In this document: in pieces, positions 54,696 through 64,000 of the stretch
Layout of the letters: each line of letters starts with the position of its first letter
Position numbering within the stretch: the stretch's first letter is position 1
From: Ligula intestinalis
Taxonomy: Eukaryota; Platyhelminthes; Cestoda; Diphyllobothriidea; Diphyllobothriidae
Length of the DNA stretch: 64,000 nt
Direction: 5' to 3'
Assembly: GCA_036362985.1 (NCBI GenBank)
Contig: JAYGXS010000003.1
Location: forward strand, 46,499,733 to 46,563,732
The notes under the pieces: generated by a model
Seen by the model: the letters and a program-made list of their open reading frames with translations, nothing else
Databases searched by the model: none
Told to the model about the DNA's origin: nothing
Position numbers and translations under genes: made by a program

Positions 54696-57289
54696 GGTTG
54701 GTTTGGTAACACGATCTGCAGCAGGCAAAATTAACCTTATCACTACATCAGAGCCTAGCTATTTGGTTAGCCCTATTCTTTGGCCTAACCCTAACTTTTT
54801 CGGTGGGAATTTCATTGAACTCAGCCAGGAACATAATCCTAATATAATATGCTTACTTATAACTTACTTAGTCACGGCCCAAGGCAGAGCTGGACAGATG
54901 AGTTCCGTTAGCAGTCAGGTGAACGTTCATCAACGAATTTTTACTTAAATAAAACGGGCAGACATGTAATAGCGATAAAACATTTTAAAATATACTGGCG
55001 ACAGTGTAATCTGGAATATTAACACCTAGATCTGGACATTTGCCCCAGGAACTTGGCAGATAGTTTAAAACTTGGTTCTGGATATGGTGTATAAGACGTA
55101 AAACACGTCCTCATCTGCGGTCGGCATACTTTATGCAAACCTACGCCAGGACAGGGGAATAAAAACGGCCCATTATACAGGTAGCCTTTAGCTATACTCC
55201 AGAAAAATTAGGGTTAAGGTTGCTATGAGATTAAGTGTGGGGCTAGAGTCGTAGTTTGGTTTACTGTTAGAGTTAGGACGGGAAAAGGGTTATGTTTCCT
55301 AAAAAAAGCGCAAGGCCGCTTGCATCCCCGTAGGCATTCCGATTTTCTGTCTGTAGGGAAGAAATGGGATAATCTAAAAAAAATTTCGCCTCATTTACTT
55401 ACTAGGTTTCACAGTTTCTTTCAACATCGAACCCATGTTCCTCCGAGTCCCTCCCCCCTCCGTTCTGTCGGAAGAATGGGAGGAAAATTGGACTCCCGAA
55501 CGTACGTGAACAGATATTGGAAAAGATGAGAACCGAAATAGGCCCAGTCTCGTATGAAAATTAAGTTATACCTTGAATAAGTAGTATAGGTCGAGGAGGT
55601 TCGGCCGTGTTGATTTTCGGGGTGTCTTTAATGCCTTAGTACGTTGTGCCGCCGTGAAGTATGTTAATCAAATTGTGGCTTAAGGCCTTTACAGAACCCT
55701 GTTAGTATTCTAATTGTTTGTCAGGAGCTCGGATACATTGCTGAAGGAGTCATGTTCGGTTATTCAGATGCAAAAAAAATGTATTTACCCACCTCCGGAT
55801 TTACTTTTTATGGCATCCGTCAGAATTTGCTCATTTTTAAGGGATCTGATACATTTAAGGATGAAATATATAAGCAACAGCTTGCTCTTTCAGACCTATC
55901 TGGTGATCCTCAACGAGAAAATTGACGGTTTTTCCGTCGTTTGCATACTCTGTTTTCATCGGACTAATAAATCGGGTGCATTGTGAAACTATCTCGACGC
56001 TGTTCGAACCGTTGCGGTGAAGATTGCTAATTGAGCAGTGCGTCAGGCGGCAGAGGCTCCTTCGGCACTCTCCTTGAGTTCGTCTAAGTAACCGAACAGG
56101 ACGCGAGGGTGAGTCGATCTTGTTTGCGTCAATCTAACTCCTGCAAATCGCTTTAACTCGCCCTAGCTGTCTTAGCTTACAAACCGTCAATGTGTATTCT
56201 ACCAGAAATGTTTGCCACCACAGCTTTAGTTTTTGTCAATCGATGATGCTGATACGACAGTGACCCCTGTCAGTCGGGTTATGTCAATTATTTTAAGTGC
56301 AGCTTGGATTGGGATATCGCCTGCACTTAGTCCACCACGTATTAGTGTGACAGTAAGTCGTTCCCTCTATTAGACGTTGTCTCCTAACAAAGATAAGAAA
56401 ATACCGGTAGTTATCGTGTGAGTTCTTGTGTTTCAATATGAGGAATCTGTAGTTTGGACAGAGGCACCAACTTATCTTCTGTGCAGGGAGTCATCGCATA
56501 TCACATTCGTTTCCTTGTAATCCAGGATAAAAAGCACTCCACAGTAATAAAATCACGTCGGATGCATAGCATGACGTAGCACTTTTAGTTGAAAATATGT
56601 CCTTTGTTTTGTCTTCGTGATGTGTGATCAGTTAGTGCTATTCCAAAGGATTTCTGTGGAACGGCGAAGGAGTTTGAGTGATATCTTCCTCAGCTGTATG
56701 CATGCTTCCTCCATAAGAGTGACGTCCGTTTATCTATCTCGATTGCAGGGAAGAATATGAACCATTCTGTTTTTCACAGGGACTCCGATCAACAAACATC
56801 AGAAGTAATGTTTTCGCGGCGAACGTTTGATGACTAACTGATCTAACTTCGAATCGGAGATCGCTAAAACTAGGCTTGAAATTAGTTACTTGCAGAAAAC
56901 AATCTGAGAACAGCAGTTGCTGTCTCCCTGGTTCCGGTCATAAAAAGTTATTGACTGTAACTAGTTTCAATACTGGATGAACGTCCAGGAGGGCTCTTTT
57001 TCTATTACCACCGGTAGGTAACAACTGTGAAGTCTTGAAGCAGTGTCCATTGCTGCAGGTATTTTATTACTAAATTTATGGTAAATACTGAATGTTTGAG
57101 AGTCAGCCGAGGTAGTCTTGCACGAAGAAAATGCTTCTAAAACTGCTCTTCTTACTGGTTGCCAGTAAAGATACCATAGGTGAGATGGCCTACGGGCGTG
57201 TTTGGACATTGCGTTATAAATGACTGTTCTTACAGTGATAGCCGAATGCTTATGGGAGGTGGACAGCAAAGAGTATTATTTATTTTATG
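54696..57289. other. No gene seen
   Basis: GCTGGACAGATGAGTTCCG near 54890 resembles GCAGGACAGATGAGTTCCGG near 46198, a short dispersed repeat. A degenerate GGGTTA-rich patch lies near 55210-55300. No exon is recognised. Confidence 0.4.
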
Positions 57290-57888
57290 CAGTAGTCGCT
57301 GGCTATTAAGCCCACGGCTAATAAGCCCAGCCGCGTATTAAGCCCATATTAGCCTGGGACGGTATTTTACATAGCAAAATCTGCCGGCTAATAGGCCCAA
57401 TCGCCGGCTAATAAGCCCAGTCGCCGACTACAAAGCCCAATTCGCCGGATGTGATTTGTTTTCATTTTTCAAGTTAAATTTGGTGACACCCTTTTCGGAC
57501 AGCAGCAGACATGAGGGGGTGAGAAAGACAAATACCTAACACGAGAAAGCCGCAGGCGCAAAAGGCTAACGCACCCGAAACGCAGCGCTGAGGACACATA
57601 CACGAAAGGGAACAACGTGTTCAGGCTCACGCTAGACGATGCCGACAGGCGTGACCCCAAAGCATACGAAGGTCGTCTGGTTAGCCTCCCTAGGTCTCGA
57701 AAACACAGACAAACGCCATTCTTTTCTTGTACATAACCAAGCTCTACACATAATGCAGTACGTATGTAATGTATAGCGCCTATCCTGCGTTTGCTAATCA
57801 AGAACTAGGACTCCGGTTAATGCGCCCGCCGCTTATTAAGCCCAATTTGGTCTGGGCCCGAGGTGGGCTTAATAGCCGGCGACTACTG
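57290..57888. mobile_element. Terminal-inverted-repeat DNA element, copy 2
   Basis: The termini CAGTAGTCGCTGGCTATTAA and TTAATAGCCGGCGACTACTG are nearly perfect inverted repeats of about 26 bp. Subterminal CGGCTAATAAGCCCAG is repeated. The right half aligns with copy 1 (673-1232), while the centre differs, as expected for a non-autonomous family with variable cores. Confidence 0.8.
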
Positions 57889-58851
57889 TACTATACCTTT
57901 CAAACGTCTGGATTCAAACACGTATAGACAAAAGCCCCTAGCAAGGCGCTGGACCGTGGTGCTAGAGTTTAATTTTTCTCTTGTAGCTTGTGTACACTTT
58001 TAGGAAGCCACTTCTATTGCTCCTGTTAGATGTCACCTGCTGAAAAATCATGCTTGAGCTTGATCTCTCATCTCGGCGGTTTTATGACCTGAAGACGAGA
58101 TTCCTATGTGGAAAGCTACTATACATGTGTTGTGCAGAATGCTGACCGAGTGTAGACGGTGACCAGGCTGCGCATGATGGGCCGTGGTGTCATGCAGGCT
58201 CCCGCAACGAGGTCTGCCCATATCCTCTTGTTGTGTTAAATGCCTTGTCAAGTGTAGGCGGCGACCAGGTGACGTACGATTAGGTACGGATTTGTACCGT
58301 GCCAACCGCCGGCATCTTCTCCTACCCCCGGTCCTCTTGACTCTGCCATGACAACGGAAAAGAAGGAAGAAATGCGATCTATGCAGCATAAGTTAACTAT
58401 CACTGCAATCTAATCTACGTGCAAGTCACCAGCTTTGCTTTCAGCCTGTTGAAGAGTACGTGGTGAAAAAAGTCGAAGCCGACTGTTGGACTGTCGTGGA
58501 AGCTGTGTACACGCTGAGGCCGTAACCACGTCTATTCTGTTTTATCAGACACATGAAAGAATAGTCCGCGGCTGATCTGGCCTATTTTAGGATCTTCGGA
58601 AACTTCAAAAGTACATATGTAACTCTAACTATAGGAATAAGGGCTGGCGTGGACCATACTTTTATCGAAAATGCCCATAGGGGGTGACAGAATTCTTCAA
58701 AGGCCAAGACTGATAACATATAGCAGTTCGGCCATCGTTAACGCGATGTCCACTGTGTGCCCTGTAGCATGAGCACTGGGCGATTACTTGTGTCTGAATA
58801 AGTGCATACTGAAAGAAGTCCTGCGCAAAATCTGCCACATTTTTGAGAGGA
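57889..58851. other. No gene seen
   Basis: The minus-strand frame 58048-58389 has no recognisable motif. There are no repeat ends that I can place. Confidence 0.4.
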
Positions 58852-59036
58852 GTTAAGGCTAAGAAGGTATAATCCTAACAGCTACAATCTTCCAGGCCGC
58901 GGTTCCTTTAGGTGAGTAGAGAAGACGGTGGGAAAGCCAGATTGTTAGGAATAGTGTATTCTGCAGAAGAAGATGGAAAGACTTTTGACTCGCGGACTAG
59001 TGCATCCGTTGCCTAGTCGGGTCGGGTCCGGAGTGA
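58852..59036 (+). repeat. Dispersed repeat family R, copy 1
   Basis: Begins GTTAAGGCTAAGAAGG, contains GCGGTTCCTTTAGGTGAGTA and GGAAAGCCAGATTGTTAGGA, and ends CGGGTCGGGTCCGGAGTG. It is nearly identical to 61471-61656. No coding or tRNA-like part is seen. Confidence 0.8.
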
Positions 59037-60329
59037 GGGAATAATTTAGGCTAAATTGTCAATTTTAATTTTGATTATGCATTTACATGAGTTAGGACAC
59101 CTTGTGTATTTGTTAGTTCCGGAACCCAAACAGGAAGAGGAGCAGGAGGGGGGGATTAAGTAGAAGCACCGGGTAAATGAGGAAAAGAAAAACGGAAACA
59201 ATAACTGACATGCAGCAGCAGAGCAACGAGAAATGGCAGGCCGGTGACTGCAAAATATAAATTGCATCCGGAAAAACAACAAGAAAAGCCAGCAGGATAA
59301 AGCATAAAGAGAGACATTTGGGCTCTGCTGACAGTTTACCGTGGTATCATTTGTATTCTCACAGTACTTTAAACTCGCTCATATTGCCGCTGCCTACGCT
59401 TACGTACCGTGGTTTAATTGTATTGCATTTTACTGCAGGGGTATAGCGAACGATCACTCGTCCATGACCTGCGCGTTAAACTTCGGGTCTTTATCTGGCG
59501 TTGCAGCTAAGGCATATGTGGAGCATTCTACTTTATTGGTTGACCACCCGGAGCATTTCGACGTAACCATCAATCCCCTCCGTCCTAAACTGCAAAACCA
59601 GGCTCAACCTAGCGCACTGACCCAGTCCCTGTACTTTTTGATTATCTTCATCCGGTCACCCACTTCGTATGCCAGTCACGATATGTGTCTGTGTTCTACT
59701 CGCCATACTTGTTTGGTCACTAACATTTTCAATTCTGATCTTATCCTTTGCGCGTCACCGACTGACCTATGAACACAGGCATACGTTACTAGTGCACCTT
59801 TGCGCAAGCGTATGCGCTTCTGCCGAGGCGCACTGCCGATCAAGATCAGTCTGAATTTCTCAGGCCGCAAGCGGCATGTCTAGCCACCGTTGCGTGCTTG
59901 CGCTGCTCGCTAACGGGTACTTACGATTTGCATTTAGCCTCATGACTCCAACGAGACACTGGATACTACGAGTCGGGTGCTTTATCTATCGCTGGGTATC
60001 AACCGTTTGTGTAGAGTACTTTTAAAAAGACTGTTAAACGCGAAGGCATATATAATTGAATTCTCTGGATTGCAATTACGTTTTCGGAAGCTGCAGACTT
60101 GTAGTGACTAGCTCAACACGAAGTGCACCTGTCGTGACTAGCTCAAGTCGAAGTGCACTTTCGGAAAGTTTACTGCTTCAGGCATCTGTAACAACCAATC
60201 ACAGGCCGAATTATGCAGGACCTCATGTGACGACTGCCAAGCAGGCTTCACTTCAAACGCCGTCCGCTGGATTGCGGTCGTGCGGTCGTCTGGTAGTCAA
60301 TTTCCTACTCCCTATTCTCCTATTGATTC
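59037..60329. other. No gene assigned
   Basis: A plus-strand frame of 143 codons at 59341-59772 follows an AG-rich acceptor-like site, but it shows no domain. At 60107-60165 a roughly 30-bp unit (GTGACTAGCTCAA...CGAAGTGCAC) is present twice in tandem. Confidence 0.4.
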
Positions 60330-60439
60330 TGTACAGAATATACTATTCCTAACAATCTGGCTTTCCCAAAACTTCTCCCAGCTCCTAAGAAACCGGACCT
60401 AGAAGATCGCAACCGTTGGGGTTAAACCTTATTAGGCTA
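60330..60439 (-). repeat. Dispersed repeat family R, copy 2 (partial, inverted)
   Basis: AACAATCTGGCTTTCCCAAA, then AGCTCCTAAGAAACCGG and AGAAGATCGCAACCG are the inverted counterpart of the first half of copy 1. Confidence 0.7.
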
Positions 60440-60770
60440 ACCATCCCGCGATAGACTTTTAAAAAGGGATTATAGGCACATTGACTTAATTACATGCTTG
60501 TAAGCATTACAGTGGACTATTCTACGCTGCACTGCTGGTGGGGCAGCGATTGGAATAAGCAATTGAATTAAATTCATGATTAAATTACTCATTTAATATA
60601 TTAATTTATGTTACTACATCTGGATAGGCACACTATAACCTGATTGTCTTCACAGAGTAATCTGTCTTTGGCGGATGTACACTCACCGAACGTTCACGGG
60701 ACTCAATCGTCCCGTTCGGCCTTGGGTCCAGCCAGCGGCCGCACCTTGGCTAGTACTAGAGGAGAAGGAC

Positions 60771-60917
60771 ATTATCGACAAAGACAAGAGAGACTGGAAT
60801 AGCCGGTTTTGTCTTATTAGCCGTCATCAGCCAGCCATACTTAAACTCCTGTTCCGCACAACACGTGACTCGAACCCGCGACCTGTTGATCCTGGTCTAC
60901 TGCTCTACATCTGGAGC
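60771..60917 (-). repeat. tRNA-derived SINE, family S, copy 4
   Basis: The best-preserved head. On the minus strand TGTAGAGCAGTAGACC (A box) and GGTTCGAGTCA (B box) lie about 35 nt apart. The body follows (GGCTGATGACGGCTAATAAG, then CCAGTCTCTCTTGTCTTTG). Confidence 0.75.
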
Positions 60918-61120
60918 CATGTGTACGTTGTCTTGCCCCCTTCGATCAGCATATTAACAGCATATTAACATTAGTGCTCAAGGATGGTTTACGGGGCTCC
61001 CTTATCCCGTTCTACTTTGAGATTCATTCTCGGGCTCTGCCAGCAGCCGCACTGCGGCTGGCAGTATGGACGGGAGAACATTACCCGTGGCTCAATGGCC
61101 AGGACGTTGTATCGACAGCA

Positions 61121-61272
61121 GTTAAGGCTATCAAGACTAAGTCATAACAGTAACGATCTTCCAGGCCCGCGGTTCCTTTAGGTGAGTAGAGAAGACGGTG
61201 GGAAAGCCAGATTGTTAGGAATAGTGCATTCTGCAGAAGAATAGGAGAATAGATGGAAAGAGTTTTGACTTT
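61121..61272 (+). repeat. Dispersed repeat family R, copy 3 (3' truncated)
   Basis: Matches copy 1 from GTTAAGGCTA through GGAATAGTGCATTCTGCAGA to GTTTTGACTTTCGGA, then diverges. Confidence 0.75.
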
Positions 61273-61470
61273 CGGATGACCGCAGTCTGCCTGCCAGGGC
61301 GTCAATTCCGGCGTGAATAGAGCATCAGGAAATGGCCATTACAGTCTCCATCTTCTTTGTCACTAATGTCATTATACCATGCGGCTGCTTGCAAGGCACG
61401 AGAATGATACCCAAGACACAACGGGACGAGTGAGATCTGTAACCGATCTTTGAGAGTCTATCGCGGTAGT

Positions 61471-61656
61471 GTTAAGGATAAGAAGGTTAACCCATAACAG
61501 CTACCATCTTCCAGGCCCGCGGTTCCTTTAGGTGAGTAGAGAAGACGGTGGGAAAGCCAGATTGTTAGGAATAGTGCATTCTGTAGAAGAAGATGGAAAG
61601 ACTTTTGACTCGCGGACTAGTGCATCCGTTGCCTAGTCGGGTCGGGTCCGGAGTGG
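61471..61656 (+). repeat. Dispersed repeat family R, copy 4
   Basis: Nearly identical to 58852-59036 over its length, including CTAGTGCATCCGTTGCCTAG and the CGGGTCGGGTCCGGAGTG end. Confidence 0.8.
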
Positions 61657-62161
61657 TGCCCGAAGGCAGAGACCGTATTGTTGTCTGTGTCCCACGGATT
61701 GAGGTCAACCTAATAAATGAGATCAGTCTACTAAAGCGGGAATCTCATTGGACGGATTGAGGTCAAACCATTGTGCGTTGAGGCCAGAATGGGGGGCGAT
61801 ATGGGTGCGCATCATTTGCGTCGGACAACAGAGGTGGTAGTCCGTCCGTTTGCGCATGCGTCGAGACACGCGGAAAAACTGCTCTGAGTGACCTTGTCTG
61901 TGGTGTCAAGAGTTTGGAGGGCGTCAGACAGACACGATCACTACAACACTGTAGTGGATGTTAGCGCCACCGTGGGAACCCGTGATCGCTGACTCATCAT
62001 GCCAAGGCTACAGTTACAATGACTGCCCGCACCCTGTCCATCCCTCACTCAATGTCTGGCATGACCTACTAACACGCGATGTTATGGTCTGACCAATTAC
62101 CCTCAGGGCTGACCGAGACAAAGTCAGCTCTTGGCGGCTGTCCGGATTAGTGCCGCTAGAT
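61657..62161. other. No gene seen
   Basis: A direct repeat of GGATTGAGGTCAA occurs at about 61696 and 61755. Nothing else is recognised. Confidence 0.4.
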
Positions 62162-62349
62162 CACACTCCGGACCCAACCCGACCTGGGAACGGATGCGAT
62201 AGTCCGCAAATCAAACTTCCCCCTAACTTTTTTACTTTCCGTCAGTACAGAATACACTCTGCCTAACACTTTGGCCTTCCCAAGACTTCTCTCTTCTCCT
62301 AAAGAACCGGGCCTGGAAGATCGTAGCCGTTAATTTAAACCTTAATAGC
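62162..62349 (-). repeat. Dispersed repeat family R, copy 5 (inverted)
   Basis: CACTCCGGACCCAACCCGAC at the left and AGAACCGGGCCTGGAAGATC at the right are the inverted ends of family R. The middle is more diverged than in copies 1, 3 and 4. Confidence 0.75.
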
Positions 62350-62925
62350 TTCGCCCATTCCCTCTTCTAGGTCCGGTGTCAAGACTAAGTCAGGACACCT
62401 AGGACGGGATTACGCAGAGTGGTTGACAAAGCTCAATAGCTCCTCTAAGCGGGATGCACACAATCTGGTCGTCTACACAGCACATCCAGTTTGCACAAAA
62501 ATGAGCCAAATTCATTTCACGTCTGGATATTATTACGATTGAACATCCGTGAGATCAGTGAGAATGCCAGCACTCTCAACCGTCAGAAGAGCATAACGCG
62601 TCAATCTCACAAGAAAGACTGAAATAATATGACGGCGTGGCATGAAAACAATAACTTTGTGCCCACTTGGATGAAAGAAACAGCAGCAGATAGCACACAT
62701 GCGACAGCAACCTTCACCCTCCGTCATCCTTAGTTGGCCAATTTGCATGAACGTGCGGTTGACAGTGACGAGCCCTCGTCAATGCAAATCCTCGCATTCC
62801 CCACCATAGCATATTCCGTGCGCATGGACCCATCACGAAGCGCTAAAAGTCCTAGTGTGGAAGGCTTACAGCTAACTACATAACTGTCAATAGAGGAGAA
62901 TATCCGAGTTCCAGGAAGCAGTTCG

Positions 62926-63722
62926 GAAGAAGAAGAAGAAACGATCACTGGAACAAGAGGTTTATTGTCCTGACGTTTCGGATTCCCTCGGGAATCCTTA
63001 ATCATAGGTAATCGAAGAAAAGTCTGAAACATGCGCAGATGGGGTAATACATGCCCATATTACACGGTATTTATAGTTCGTAGCGGTCACCCGCATGCGT
63101 ACTATAATTGTCAGTTACTTTAGCCACCGCTTGAGGTCTTGATTGGTGCGCTTCAGATGCGGGGTTGATAATTGCGCGACAATTATGCCCGCTGTCGTCA
63201 GAGTTGTCGTTGCGCCCAGTCCTTCCCACGTGACTGATTCTCTCGCTCAGGAAATTTCTCAGTACACTGTATGGAAATGCCAAATCGTTGCGCTTGTTGA
63301 TGGACTTGGGGGCCTGAGAACCATGACTCGAGCAGCTCGCGGCTCAAGCGGTTGTCACCTCTTGCAAGGATTTCGGCCTCATAAAACTTGAAACTATGGC
63401 CGGGTCCCGTCGAGTGAGCTGCAACCTGGGAGTTGGCATCTTTCTTCCTCACCACCGCTGCATGCTCGACCATTCGCGTCCGGAGTAATCTCCCGGCTTC
63501 TCCAACGTTGTTGCTTTGTCCAAAACTACACCAGATCCGGTAAACGACTCCTGCCGTGACACTGGGTCTTTCGGTCTCATGACCCGGCGCCAGATGGTTG
63601 CTTACTGTGGCCATTTCGATTGCAGGGATTATGAAATGTGGCCTTTGGGCACCCTCACTTACGCGAGACGTTAACTCCTCCACAATGAAGCTTGAAATGC
63701 GAATAATCAGGAACCAGGTCAT
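62926..63722 (-). mobile_element. Penelope-like 3' half with decayed GIY-YIG endonuclease
   Basis: The minus-strand frame 63722-63198 reads AGVVYRIWCSFGQSNNVGEA, RLLRTRMVEHAAVV, HSFKFYEAEILARGDN and ELLESWFSG. This matches a GIY-YIG nuclease of Penelope type, although the C.C pair and the YVGET core are changed (NNVGEA). Downstream come the 3' untranslated part and the hairpin terminus at 63008-62969, ending CAGTGATCG plus (TTC)n. The terminus matches 54566-54695. The RT half is not recognised and may lie beyond the window. Confidence 0.7.
63198..63722 (-). pseudogene. GIY-YIG endonuclease remnant of Penelope-like element
   Basis: Of 174 codons, about 110 can be aligned by eye to the GIY-YIG nuclease at 32666-32388. 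Matching features are the starting VVYRIWC (versus VCSIPCQDC), the RLLRTRMVEH helix with its arginine, and LLESWFS with the late glutamate. Loss of the second cysteine and of the YVGE tyrosine argue that it is inactive. The N-terminal 50 residues are linker sequence after the RT domain. Confidence 0.65.
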
Positions 63723-64000
63723 ACGGTAGCTGGCCTATCTCATGAAGTGGGTTTCTTTTTGGAAAAGATTACCTAGAGTTGTAACATGAACTACTATGCA
63801 GCACTGCAGTCACTACGTGGTGCTGGATTTTGAATGAAAATCTTACCGACGGCCTACAGAGACTAAAATCTGTTAAGAAATAACTGCATAAGTAACACGC
63901 GTTTTCCCGTTAACTTTCCATGCCCGCAGGAATATGCACATATTTTTGTTCAAAACATGCCCAATTATTCCTTGTACTAATCTAATTGCAAATTACATCC
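63723..64000. other. Window end, nothing recognised
   Basis: This should be the RT side of the Penelope element at 62926-63722, but I see no RT motif. Confidence 0.35.

Noticed and set aside
54785..54800. CCTAACCCTAAC as telomere-like repeat
   Set aside because: Only two units, internal to unrelated DNA; the GGTTA-rich patches near 50902 and 55210 are equally degenerate.
59341..59772. 143-codon plus-strand frame considered as the next Kelch exon
   Set aside because: It lacks the GG turn and the Y...W spacing of a Kelch blade, and no donor or acceptor pair restores the phase left by exon 8.
1..64000. CRISPR arrays, operons, bacterial promoters
   Set aside because: Spliced genes and LINE, Penelope and SINE content show eukaryotic DNA; no regularly spaced direct repeats of CRISPR type are seen.

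Overview
The window looks like flatworm (Platyhelminthes) nuclear DNA, most likely a cestode of the Spirometra/Schistocephalus type. This is inferred from three things: the mix of retroelements (RTE- and CR1-like LINEs, Penelope-like elements with GIY-YIG, Gypsy elements of CsRn1 type), tRNA-derived SINEs, and AT-leaning introns ranging from about 30 nt to several kb. The species is not proven by anything seen here. There are two assembly gaps (10 N at 15354-15363 and 400 N at 42699-43098).

Two host genes can be supported, both incomplete. On the minus strand, exons at 13295-13204, 11210-11017 and 8087-7979 encode the NAD-binding half of a Gfo/Idh/MocA oxidoreductase (inositol 2-dehydrogenase-like). 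Its C-terminal exons are not in the window, or I could not find them. On the plus strand, eight exons from 34666 to 50392 encode a BTB-BACK-Kelch (kelch-like, probable Cullin-3 adaptor) protein whose exon phases all agree. The Kelch half is interrupted by the large gap and its last exons were not found.

Between and inside these genes lies a graveyard of transposons. From left to right: a 560-bp terminal-inverted-repeat element (second copy at 57290); Gypsy LTR and gag pieces (2.4-4.6 kb); a 5'-truncated RTE-type LINE (5.3-7.2 kb); a Gypsy integrase tail inside intron 1 of the oxidoreductase gene; foldback/palindromic DNA (14.7-14.9 kb); a broken Tnp2/CACTA-like transposase followed on the same strand by a spliced DUF4806-like gene (16.0-19.3 kb); Penelope and Gypsy LTR pieces (20.6-21.5 kb); a minus-strand CR1-like LINE (23.2-26.2 kb); a nearly full-length plus-strand CR1-like LINE (26.8-31.1 kb) with a duplicated 3' UTR; and a Penelope-like element framed by about 190-bp inverted repeats (31.9-34.3 kb).

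The Kelch gene introns hold SINEs, a foldback MITE and Penelope ends. Downstream of 50.4 kb there is only repeat DNA: SINEs, a five-copy unclassified repeat (58.9-62.3 kb) and a decayed GIY-YIG Penelope end (62.9-63.7 kb).

The most unusual candidates are the transposase plus DUF4806-like gene pair, possibly one two-gene DNA transposon bounded by G-rich inverted motifs, and the hammerhead-like folded motif shared by several Penelope termini.
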